Positions 31,628 through 40,698 of a DNA stretch of 64,000 nucleotides are shown here, piece by piece. The DNA is from Anagrus nilaparvatae (lineage: Eukaryota; Arthropoda; Insecta; Hymenoptera; Mymaridae), in NCBI GenBank assembly GCA_022575985.1, contig JAKSXM010000237.1, positions 4,854,501 through 4,918,500 of the forward strand. Direction: 5' to 3'. The position numbers were made by a program, and so were the translations under genes. The notes under the pieces were generated by a model, which saw only the letters and a list, made by a program, of their open reading frames with translations, was not told where the DNA came from and did not search any database. How positions within the stretch are numbered: position 1 is the stretch's first letter; each line of letters starts with the position of its first letter.

Positions 31628-31636
31628 AGTATTAAT
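31624..31636. repeat. LINE-3 target-site duplication, right
   Basis: AATAAGTATTAAT directly after the poly-A; matches 28650-28662. Confidence 0.9.
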
Positions 31637-31662
31637 TAGAAAATAATTTTAAACCTGGCCGG

Positions 31663-31776
31663 TAAGGGAGCGTTTACACGGCAAATCACCACCACCATTA
31701 AGTATTCATAGCTCTAGAGCCTAGGTCAACTTAACCCTTGAATTCGGCCCTCGTGTAAACTGTAAACGGGGCCTTA
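31663..31776. mobile_element. Small MITE-like element (114 bp)
   Basis: The left end TAAGGGAGCGTTTACACGG and the complement of the right end (TAAGGCCCCGTTTAC) are imperfect inverted repeats, probably flanked by TA. It is more GC-rich than its surroundings. Confidence 0.45.
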
Positions 31777-32057
31777 TGATATTACAGCGTGATTGATAAA
31801 AGTTCAGTGCCAAAAAGGATTTTAACTTTATTTTAACTTTTAACTATATAATTTTATATTAGCTTTGGTTAAGTTATTTAAAATAGATTTCTATTTATTA
31901 ATTTACAGATTAATAATTTTTAATAAGGTTAAAGTTGTTAATAATAAAAGAATCAACTAATATTATATTGTACAGTGTACCCTCTAAATTGTAGAAAAAT
32001 TATAGTAGGTGTATAATTAGAGTTTTTGCTTATGTTTTGAACGTAGTTACTATAAAA

Positions 32058-32782
32058 ATGGCTGACCCACAAAAAAGGTAATACAAATAAAATTTTTTCT
32101 AAAACATTGGTTTATTTAAAATGTATTATTATGTTTCTTTTTAGCATTTATTATAAAACATATCATATAGTAGAGTTTATAACTGACAAAACTTATGAAC
32201 TAGCTCATAGCCACTGGTTAGTAACATCTAATAGGAGAATTTTAAGGAAACAAGAATTATTTGACACAGTAATTGAATGTAATTTTCCTCCATTCAGAAG
32301 TAATTAATGGAGTCAAATTAAAACAATCAGCTTGTCAAGATGCGTTGAAAAACACATTGATATAGTGGCAGACATTATAAATAATACAAATAATAGCGAA
32401 ACAGAAAATGAGTATAGCGAATGGGTATAGCAAATCTATACCATTATGGTGTTAGAAGATTTTAAAAAATGGGATAGGATGTTTCATGAAACAGCAGAGA
32501 ACTATGAAGAGTTACAAGTAGTATTGGTAATGTGCTAAAAATTTAACTTAATTTTATTATATTTATAAAATCAATAAAATAACATGCCTGAAATGTATTT
32601 TTGTTTTTAGGGAGCATGGTTTAAACACAATGCAAAACATTAAAAAAAGGAATACAAACAATTTTCAAGCATTTTGGATGCCTTTTTTCATATAAGTTTA
32701 CAGCAAAAAATGACATTAACTGGTAGAACACAGTCCAATAAATTTCCTTTTGGGGAAACCAACTTTTCAAGATTATTTAAAA
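32058..32782 (+). pseudogene. Decayed multi-exon gene, DUF4806-type N-terminal region
   Basis: Exon 1 (32058-32077) codes MADPQK and has a GTAATA donor. The acceptor TTTTTAG at 32144 opens exon 2 in the right phase, with YHIVEFITDKTYELAHSHWL and CNFPPF. This resembles the N-terminal 'Y-IVEF-D-T-EVV-S-WL..WPPF' module of insect DUF4806-type proteins. TAA at 32305-32307 and TAG further on interrupt the frame; after each stop the coding pattern resumes. A third exon-like stretch (32611-32782) after TTTTTAG also has a stop. It is probably a dead gene copy. The terminal exon may be the one at 39806, now separated by LINE-4. Confidence 0.5.
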
Positions 32783-33177
32783 GTAAGCTATATTTAAAGA
32801 ATTCAAATTTCTAAATGTAAAGCCTAGCAGTAAAACATACTTGAAATTATTTAATTACCGAGAGAAATCAGATGTCATATACCAAAAATGAGAATTCTAA
32901 TATTATAGCTAATTTAATCACTTTATATTAGTAACCAAATACATGAGCTCTTTGAAAACGAACTTTTAGTCCCATAAGTAAGAAACCTATTTAATTGGTA
33001 GGAGTAGTTGAAAGAGTTTAATTTAGCGGTGAATTTGTAAAATGAAACTTTATTGGTAAATAAGATACATATTTTACATATATTCACCCAGTTACTTAAA
33101 TTCTATATGACTTTTTTTTAAAAAAAAGTCATATAGAATTTTTTAAAGGCAATTTTTTAAATCACATTTATATATAT
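32783..33177. other. AT-rich sequence with a perfect palindrome
   Basis: No gene seen; see the 44-bp palindrome at 33098-33141. Confidence 0.5.
33098..33141. repeat. 44-bp perfect palindrome
   Basis: AAATTCTATATGAC plus eight T, followed by its exact complement (eight A, GTCATATAGAATTT), with no spacer. Confidence 0.85.
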
Positions 33178-33576
33178 TATTATTATTATCGTCGTTTATT
33201 TACCAAAGCAAAATTAAAAAATTTTAATACATAATATACAATTATTTACATAAATATACAATATAATAATATATACAATAAATTTAATACAATATAACAC
33301 AAAAATAAAAAATAAAAATACAATAAAATAAAATGAATATTCTCTGTTAGGATACAATTAATTAGAATTTAATAAGTTATAACACAAATAAATAAATAAA
33401 TTTTTCTGTAATGATATAATTTAAAGTACATGATTGGATAATTGAAAAATAAATAGAATATAAAATTAAAAATTAAAAGATAAAAGTGATTTTGGTCAAA
33501 TCTTTGAGTTAAACTAAGAGAAAACGAGGCGGTCAAATTATAGAATTCATGACATATCAAAGTTACAAGTAAAAAT
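33178..33576 (-). other. LINE-4 3' UTR
   Basis: An AT-rich 0.4-kb tail with several AATAAA signals, ending in ATA units. Confidence 0.7.
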
Positions 33577-36447
33577 TTATAAGTCTCTACTATATAGATG
33601 TTGTCTGATACTTTTTTTGAAACGTGTAAATGAATGTAGATCGCGTATACACGGTGGAATATTATTCCAAAAATGAGCATATTTTACTTGGAAGGAGTTT
33701 ATACCCCAGTCAGTTATTATAGATGATGGTATTTTCAAGTCTTTGCGAACACCGCGAGATGGTTTATCAGATTTATACGGTTCAAATAATGATAAGAGAA
33801 AACGTGGTTCCTTCATGCGTATTAGTCTGTACAGGGTTAATGATGCAAAGTAGTCGGTTCGGGTTTTTGTACTCATCCAGTTAAGTTGTCGTCTGAAAGA
33901 TGTGATGTGGTCATGTCGTCTTAGTCCGAAAATGTAACGTATACATGAGTTTGACAGTCTTTGTAGTTGGTCAGCTAGCTGGTTATTGATGTCAGAGTAC
34001 ACTACGTTGCAGTAGTCCATGTGCGGGACTACTAACGTTTCTACCAGTCTCTTACGTAGGGCTTGAGATGTGCATGGTTTAATAATTCTGAGCCCGTATA
34101 GTGCTCTATTGACTTTCTTTGTTACGTTTTTAATTTGTTGCTGCCAAGAAAGTGTCCTGTCAAGAATTACTCCAAGGCTTTTTACTTCATTAACAAACGA
34201 GACACAGTCACCACTGTGGTTTACTATTATTTGCTCGATATTTAGCTCATCAAATATCTTTATTGTGTTAGGGGAACCGAAAATGATTGCCTGTGTCTTG
34301 CTAGTGTTCAGCTTCAGGCGATTTGATTCCGCCCACACCGCTATGGCCTTAGCTGATTCGGAAAGTCTTAGGACTCCCTGTTGTATTTGATTAGTCGGAA
34401 CCTGGACGTAGATCTGCAGGTCATCCGCATATAATAATCTAAACGTGCTTGCATCTAGGAAGTTCCGAATATCGTTCATGTAAATGCAAAAGAGCAGAGG
34501 TCCTAATACTGAACCTTGTGGTACACCGATATTTATGTCACAGTAATCAGAGACGGAACTTCCCGAAGCTACACACATGGATCGACCACAGAGATATGAC
34601 CAGAACCAACTCAGGGTTAGTCTTGAAAAACCTGCATCTCGGAGCTTTCTAAGCAGTATTGAAGGAGACACATTGTCAAAAGCTTTCGAGAAGTCAAATT
34701 GCAAAAGTATTGTGGCTAGCTTCCTTTCATTGCCCATGCGTATATCATCTGTTAATTTAATTAAAGCTGATTGGGTATTATGATGTTTCCGAAATCCAGT
34801 TTGAAATTTATCTAAGATATTTGATTTAGAAAGGTAGCTAACCACTTGGTCATGAACTAACTTCTCGAGAACCTTTGACAAAAAGCAAAGCAATGACACG
34901 GGTCGAAAGTCAGAAGGCGATGATGGGATCGAGCATTTCTTAATAGCCAGTATGCGCGATTTTTTCCACTCGGTTGGAAATATACCTTTTGATAAAGAAA
35001 CATTAAACAGTTTGGTAAGATGGTTAACTGTGGAAGGTAATGACTTAGCGATGATTCTTTGAGGGATGCCATCATCACCTTTTGCCTGAGAACTGAAATG
35101 AGACACAGCCAGAATTACATCATTATTGGTCACCTCCTTGAAAGTAAATCCTTCAAGGGGTGCACCATCAATAATGCTGTTAGAGATAGTGGGGTCCTCA
35201 ATGGGAGAAATGCAAATGCTTGATAGATATGTGTTAAGCTCCTCAGGAGAGAAGCCGTGAAGGGCATCACTGACTGTAGGTATGAGGCCAAGCTTGCGCA
35301 TCTCAACCCAGAAGTTTTTTCCGTCATCTAAGGTGGTACATATGCGATTATGCATATAGGCACAGCGAGCAACTTCTGACTGTTCCTCATATTCATTAGC
35401 AAGATTCAGAAATTCATTAAGGTATTTTTTACACCCAGTTCTGTGGTAACGTCTGCTAGTAGCGTCACATTTCGATTTTAATAGGCGAAGATCTGAATTT
35501 AACCAAGGATATTTTGCTTTTGAAGGTCGTAAGGATTTTTCTGGAGCCAGTTCGTCTATTGCTTTATGAATGTTATTTGTGAGAGTCAGAATACCTTCAT
35601 TAATATCAAAATCGTCACCCTTACATGTTAATGTGGTCCAGTCAAGTTTTTTTAGATGTGAGTTCAAGTCATGCAAGGTTATGTTATTAATCGGTTTGTA
35701 AGTTACTGTCATGTCCGGTGGATCTGGATAAAATACGTCGATGGTGACTGAAATTATATCATGTCTATTAGGATAGTTGGCAGACAGCTTGTCTTTACTT
35801 AGAATATTGTCATAGTTATCAACAAAGATAACATCTATCCAGGTACTGTTATTAGTGGTATGATGTGAGTCACCAGTATCAACCAATTTTAGTGCCAAGT
35901 CCGTCATAATGTTGTTTAGGTACTTAGTGTCAGATTTATTTGTGTCAAGCATGTCAGCATTTAAGTCCCCTATGACAACCTTATGGCTGAAGTCTGAGCA
36001 GTGTGTTGTCAACAGGTCAATAAAATTTTGATCAGACTTGATGCTAACATCTGGTGGGCGGTAAATTAAGGCTACAAGTGTTGGAGCAGACTTTCCCTCC
36101 CAGACAGAGCAGAAGAGAAATTCTGGTTTAAGAGGTTTTCCAATCTGCTCAGTCAATGATGAGCATAAAATTTTGGCTTTGAAATTGTCCTTAATATACA
36201 TGAGAATACCACCACCATGTGTGTTTCGGTCTTGACGTACAACACTGTAACCTTTTATATTTATGACATGGTCACTAACATCATACCCTAATCTTGTCTC
36301 CGAAATGCAAAACACGTCATAAGAGTTATCATTTGTAAGATACTCACGTATGTTCCATATATGCTTTTTTAGAGAGTTTGCATTCAAGAAACCTACTTTT
36401 AGGGGATGATTGTTAGTTTTTATAGTAGTCCGTGTATGTATGTCTAG
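33577..36447 (-). CDS. LINE-4 ORF2: APE endonuclease and reverse transcriptase
   Basis: Open from the codon after the ORF1 UGA (36447) to the stop at 33577, about 956 codons. The endonuclease has VGFLNANSL, CISETRL, GGGILMYIKDN, GDLNADM, TWIDVIFV and RHDIISVT. The reverse transcriptase has FRPVSLLCFLSKVLEKL, QTGFRKHHNTQSAL, LQFDFSKAFDNV, GVPQGSVLGPLLF and the catalytic LLYADDLQIY. The C-terminal thumb region is complete (IRQHLYSRDL). There is no ATG between the UGA and the endonuclease core; the first in-frame Met is deep inside the domain (ILMYIKDN). ORF2 is therefore probably made by readthrough or by non-AUG initiation. No frameshift or stop, so it may be recent. Confidence 0.88.
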   Translation of the reverse strand, partial: LDIHTRTTIKTNNHPLKVGFLNANSLKKHIWNIREYLTNDNSYDVFCISETRLGYDVSDHVINIKGYSVVRQDRNTHGGGILMYIKDNFKAKILCSSLTEQIGKPLKPEFLFCSVWEGKSAPTLVALIYRPPDVSIKSDQNFIDLLTTHCSDFSHKVVIGDLNADMLDTNKSDTKYLNNIMTDLALKLVDTGDSHHTTNNSTWIDVIFVDNYDNILSKDKLSANYPNRHDIISVTIDVFYPDPPDMTVTYKPINNITLHDLNSHLKKLDWTTLTCKGDDFDINEGILTLTNNIHKAIDELAPEKSLRPSKAKYPWLNSDLRLLKSKCDATSRRYHRTGCKKYLNEFLNLANEYEEQSEVARCAYMHNRICTTLDDGKNFWVEMRKLGLIPTVSDALHGFSPEELNTYLSSICISPIEDPTISNSIIDGAPLEGFTFKEVTNNDVILAVSHFSSQAKGDDGIPQRIIAKSLPSTVNHLTKLFNVSLSKGIFPTEWKKSRILAIKKCSIPSSPSDFRPVSLLCFLSKVLEKLVHDQVVSYLSKSNILDKFQTGFRKHHNTQSALIKLTDDIRMGNERKLATILLQFDFSKAFDNVSPSILLRKLRDAGFSRLTLSWFWSYLCGRSMCVASGSSVSDYCDINIGVPQGSVLGPLLFCIYMNDIRNFLDASTFRLLYADDLQIYVQVPTNQIQQGVLRLSESAKAIAVWAESNRLKLNTSKTQAIIFGSPNTIKIFDELNIEQIIVNHSGDCVSFVNEVKSLGVILDRTLSWQQQIKNVTKKVNRALYGLRIIKPCTSQALRKRLVETLVVPHMDYCNVVYSDINNQLADQLQRLSNSCIRYIFGLRRHDHITSFRRQLNWMSTKTRTDYFASLTLYRLIRMKEPRFLLSLFEPYKSDKPSRGVRKDLKIPSSIITDWGINSFQVKYAHFWNNIPPCIRDLHSFTRFKKSIRQHLYSRDL

Positions 36448-38148
36448 TCATTTTGTTGTATTTGGTGCCGTGTCATTGTTCTGTCTATTCCTATTTGCTA
36501 TTTGAGTGTAACTTGGTTGTTGGGGTTGTCTAATGTAAATATCATTGTTGAACCGTACAATAGAATGCAGGTCAGATTCTGTTCTGACAGAGTGGGTTCT
36601 CATTTTGTTACGCCATCTTACTAGGAAGTCGCCATTGTTATACCACACAAATTGAAACCCTAAAGTTTTAGCAGCATTCTTTATGATGTTATACTGGGTA
36701 CGTTCAGAAGATGACAAGACTTCATTAATGAGAATTTTCTTGTCCGGTAACGCAATGGCCACTTCCGAGTTTAGATATTGTCTGTCGATATCTTTTGTCG
36801 AAAAATAATTAACTGTTTTTTTAGCATGCATTATTGTTTTGGCGATTTCGGAACTTTTTAAAGTTATGATAAACGATGTGCATTTAGATGTTGATTCTCT
36901 GTCAGTGTGCAAAGACTTGAATAGAAAAGAACGTACTGCGCAAACATCTGACTGATGCAGAGAAGGAACTAGTGTCTTTACTATTGAATATGCTATACAA
37001 TGTAAATTGATCTCATTATTAATAAACATGAAGCCCGGTACAAATAATTCTCTTCTCTGAATCTGGTCAGCACCATACGTTCTGATTTCTGAGATATGAT
37101 CGCGTTTATCATATGTCAAAGGTGCCTCTATGTCAGAGTATAATTTTATGTCAGTCAGCTTAGTTATGTTGTCCAAATCACTGTTACCTTTTGAATTGTT
37201 TTTATTAATTGTGTGACTATTAATATTATTATTATTATTATTATTATTATCATTATTATTACTATTATTATTATTACTATTATTGCAATGGCTAGAATTT
37301 GAAATTGTGCTATTAAAATTAATATTTTCATGACTAGAAAATGGACCTAACATTAAATTATCCTTACAGCTATTATAGTTATTATGAGATAAATTAGAGT
37401 TATTATAATTAGGTAAGGTACTATTATCATTATTAAAATTAAAACTATTATTTTTATTAACATTGACGATATTGTTATATTTACTGCTTTGGCTTGTCTG
37501 GTTAACTTGTCTATTTTTAGAAGTTGTGTCAAATAAAGATGAAGAAGAGTGACAGTTCTGCAATTCCTGAATATGAGCAGCTAAACGTTGATTTTCTTGC
37601 TTTAGAAAGTTCATTGTGGTATTATTATTAGCAAGAGTGATGTTTAATTCGCTTATTTTCTCGTTAATTTTTTCAATTTGCTGCTGTAGGTCGAGATGAG
37701 CTGGAATGTTGCATGTACAGGCACTGCAGATAGAGTTCTGTTTGCTTGGAGGCATGCCACTCCCCGTAGTCCGCTTATTACTATGTTTAGAAGAGAGCGA
37801 AGGTGTGGTGACTTGTGAGGCGGAGCCACGCCTTCTTGTTGTAGATATCAGTTGAATACTACTACGACTTGTGGTAGGGATGGTGGGAGTCGTATAACCT
37901 GACTTGCGCTTAGCTTTACATGCATTGCATATGTATTGGTGTTTTACATCACTGTTATCATTATTAGTGTTAGTTTTGCCTGTGATGTTTGATTTTGTAG
38001 AACAGCTGGTATTTGAATGCACATGCTTAGTGCATGTGGTGCATATGACGAGTGCATTACCCTTTTTTCCTTGTAGATTACAAGTTCTGCATAATTTATA
38101 AACGCGTGTGTGTTTAATATTAACGATGTTATTGTCAGTAGGTGCCAT
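36448..38148 (-). CDS. LINE-4 ORF1: PHD-like zinc-finger, coiled-coil protein
   Basis: Starts at ATG 38148; 566 aa. The N-terminal cysteine-rich finger has C-x2-C (CRTC), C-x2-C (CTTC), H-x..C and CNAC, in PHD-like order. A second cluster ICSACTC precedes a helical region (LQQQIEKINEKISELNITL, then FLKQENQRLAAHIQEL) that would form a coiled coil. A long Asn/Ser-rich low-complexity stretch follows, partly from AAT repeats near 37220-37280. The C-terminal globular part has FIITLKSSEIAKTIMHAKK and FVWYNNGDFLVRWR, like the RNA-binding C-terminal domains of other ORF1 proteins. It ends UGA followed by CUAG, in frame with ORF2. Confidence 0.82.
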   Translation of the reverse strand: MAPTDNNIVNIKHTRVYKLCRTCNLQGKKGNALVICTTCTKHVHSNTSCSTKSNITGKTNTNNDNSDVKHQYICNACKAKRKSGYTTPTIPTTSRSSIQLISTTRRRGSASQVTTPSLSSKHSNKRTTGSGMPPSKQNSICSACTCNIPAHLDLQQQIEKINEKISELNITLANNNTTMNFLKQENQRLAAHIQELQNCHSSSSLFDTTSKNRQVNQTSQSSKYNNIVNVNKNNSFNFNNDNSTLPNYNNSNLSHNNYNSCKDNLMLGPFSSHENINFNSTISNSSHCNNSNNNNSNNNDNNNNNNNNINSHTINKNNSKGNSDLDNITKLTDIKLYSDIEAPLTYDKRDHISEIRTYGADQIQRRELFVPGFMFINNEINLHCIAYSIVKTLVPSLHQSDVCAVRSFLFKSLHTDRESTSKCTSFIITLKSSEIAKTIMHAKKTVNYFSTKDIDRQYLNSEVAIALPDKKILINEVLSSSERTQYNIIKNAAKTLGFQFVWYNNGDFLVRWRNKMRTHSVRTESDLHSIVRFNNDIYIRQPQQPSYTQIANRNRQNNDTAPNTTK

Positions 38149-38655
38149 CTTATGATAGAAAAGAGAGTTATAAATAATACTCAGATGGTAATTGTCTTAA
38201 ATGATAATCCGCCAGAAAAAAAAAAAAATATAACAACACACCGCGAGATGATTATTATTATGATTATGGCTGAGAATGCACTTGTGAATTGATGATAATA
38301 GTATGCACTATCACTGTAGGCAAAACACTTTAACAGCTTGGATGTATTTAAGAATGAAAAGAAAAATACAATTATTCAATATGCACTATATACATGTAAA
38401 GCACTTGATGTTACTAAAATTGCACGTCGATTATAGGTTAGAATTTCTTAGGTTTATTTGTGTAAAATAAATATATTTAATTAGAGTTGACACTGATTTT
38501 TAATTGCACATTAGATGAGAAATTTATTAAATAACGTTGAAATACGAAAATTCACTATTAAAAATGTCTTAAATAATAATCTTTGGTAAAAAATAATAAC
38601 TGATAAAATTTACACTTGTATTCTAACCGTCGCGCAAGCGCTCCTTTCGCGCTCC
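38149..38655 (-). other. LINE-4 5' UTR
   Basis: About 0.5 kb. The extreme 5' end is GC-rich (GGAGCGCGAAAGGAGCGC) and can form a short stem; an internal promoter is expected there. Nothing else is recognised. Confidence 0.6.
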
Positions 38656-38666
38656 ATATATATATA

Positions 38667-39708
38667 TGGGCGATTATTTCTCAACCCGGCCACCCCCCTC
38701 TGTACAAAAATGGTGGCAACTTAAAATGATTTTGGTTTTCTCAAATTGACTGGAAAAGGGTCTAGTTTTTTATTCTCATTGGCCTTTTCAAATCTGTAAA
38801 TCTACTGTGCCCATTTTATGCATTGAGCGGCGGCAGGTCGACATTTTAAAAACAGAAAAATTGAAATAAAAGTAGATTAACGGTAAGTTTTTTGAAATTT
38901 TTTTCTCTAAAAAGTTGTTATTTATTGAAACAAAGAAAATGAGACCCCTTGCGTGGTAATTAGTTAATTTCTTAAAAAGTTTTGTAGGTGCTATATAGTT
39001 TTTAAAAATGGGTAAAAAACGGCTAATTTGACTGATGATATCTCTGAACCTACATATCCAAAATAAAAAAGTTTTAGTGCAAAATGGTGGTCTTTTGATA
39101 CATAATAAGTGTGCCAAATATCAAGGGATTTGATTGAGTAGTTTCGGATTTAGCAATTTTCGGGTATTAAGTCTCTTAAAAAAATGGGCCAAAATTTGTC
39201 TCAGAATTACCCTTAAAATTGCTAAATCCTAAACTACTCAATCAAATCCCTTGATATTTGGTACACTTATTATGTATCAAAAGACCGCCATTTTGCACTA
39301 AAACTTTTTTATTTTGGATATGTAGGTTCAGAGATATCATCAGTCAAAGTAGCCGTTTTTTACCCAAATTTAAAAACTACATAGCACCCACAAAACTTTT
39401 TAAGAAATCAACCAGATACCACGCAAGAGGTCTCATTTTCTTTGTTTTAATAAATAACAACTTTTAAGAGAAAAAAATTTTAAAAAACTTACCGCTAATC
39501 TACTTTTATTTCAATTTTTCTGTTTTTAAAATGTCGACCTGCCTCCGCTCAGTGCCTGAAATGGGCACAGTAGATTAACAGAGTTGAAAAGGCCAATGAG
39601 AATAAAAAACTAGACCCTTTTCCAATCAATTTGAGAAAACCAAAATCTTTTTAAGTTGCCACCATTTTTGGATAGAGGGGGGTGGCCGGGTTGAGAAATA
39701 ATCGCCCA
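38667..39708. repeat. Foldback element 2 (1.04 kb)
   Basis: Ends TGGGCGATTATTTCTCAACC and complement; two arms of about 0.52 kb meet near 39185 around GGGCCAAAATTTG. It lies only 12 bp from the LINE-4 5' end. TATATA flanks both ends. The short ORFs in the arms are mirror images and not genes. Confidence 0.85.
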
Positions 39709-39805
39709 TATATAAATAAAATATATATATATATATCTATTATTCTAAAGTCTGCTAATAGTACGTATACGTAGGCCCAAATGTAAAAGCAAATTTTTTG
39801 TTTAG

Positions 39806-40110
39806 GTTTCCTCACTGATTCTGAAAATAATTACAAATATAGCGAAACAGAGTATAAAGATAACTGCAAAACATATTTTCCTAGAGCCACAGAAAAGCAG
39901 GGTGGCCGTAAGGAAAAAGTAGAAGCAAAAGAATTAAAAAGACAACAAAAAGTTTTAAAAGATATTGCCCAAAAAAAGAAGATAGAATTAGAGATGCGAG
40001 AAAAGATAAGAAAGGAAATAGAAGATCAAAAGATTACTGACAAAAGACAAACTGAACGACTAGAAAATACAGAAAAGGATGAAGCCAACGAAGTAGCAAC
40101 TGAAATTTAA
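39806..40110 (+). CDS. Terminal exon-like ORF encoding a charged coiled-coil tail
   Basis: AAATTTTTTGTTTAG forms a good 3' splice site at 39805. The frame from there is open for 101 codons to TAA 40108-40110. The protein starts FLTDSENNYKYSETEYKDN and passes into a K/E/Q-rich helix (KELKRQQKVLKDIAQKKKIE, then EMREKIRKEIEDQK) with heptad-like spacing. There is no ATG near the start, as expected of an internal or last exon. It could be the last exon of the DUF4806-like gene at 32 kb, split by LINE-4 and foldback 2, or of another gene. No stops, unlike the 32-kb exons. Confidence 0.45.
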
Positions 40111-40698
40111 AATATAAATTTTTATAAATGTAAAAAAATTCCAGAATTTATTATTTTTAATATAAAAAATTAGGTCAAAAAATTATTTCAAATAAGAAAT
40201 TTTAATTATTAAATATATATGAATGTTTTTTTACAATAAGTGATTTTTTTTAATTACAAAAATCATTAGTTCTTAAAGTGTTTTCTGTAAAAAAAAAATT
40301 CAAATATTTTATATAATATTTTTCAGTGCTACCAAAATACTAATAATAATTTTAATTTTTGATATAGCTATATAATGTACAGTTTTGTACACAAACCTGA
40401 TTGTAATTTTGATTTTCATTGTATTATAAATCTTAAATGCCACCTGTAATCTTGTAAAACTGTAACTTTGATTTTCATTAAAATATTCTATGATTTTATA
40501 ATTTTTAAAATTAACTATGAAGAGATTATCTAAATTTAAATGTTATTCTCAAATCGTATAAAAATTTTTGATAATTTATTTTCAAACCAGAAAAAATAAT
40601 TTCAATTTTTTTATTAAATAGATAGATGTTACTAAAAAGTATATAAAACTTTTCAATAGAAAATTAAAAGTATCTTCTAAATTTGATTATATGTATAA
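40111..40698. other. AT-rich sequence
   Basis: No gene or repeat recognised; could include the 3' UTR of the exon above. Confidence 0.5.

Larger units (their letters stand above)
33178..38655 (-). mobile_element. LINE-4: CR1/Jockey-type non-LTR retrotransposon, apparently full length
   Basis: A 5.5-kb element on the minus strand: 5' UTR beginning GGAGCGCGAAAGGAGCGC, ORF1 with a PHD-like finger, ORF2 with APE endonuclease and reverse transcriptase, and a 3' UTR ending AATAAACGACGATAATAATAATAA rather than poly-A. TATATATA-type sequence flanks both ends, so a target duplication is possible but ambiguous. Both frames are free of breaks apart from the single UGA between them. PHD-type ORF1 is known in CR1-group elements. 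Confidence 0.85.

Noticed and set aside
39258..39467. Matching ORFs in foldback 2 (also 38788-39117)
   Set aside because: They are mirror images in the two arms of a palindrome, without motifs.
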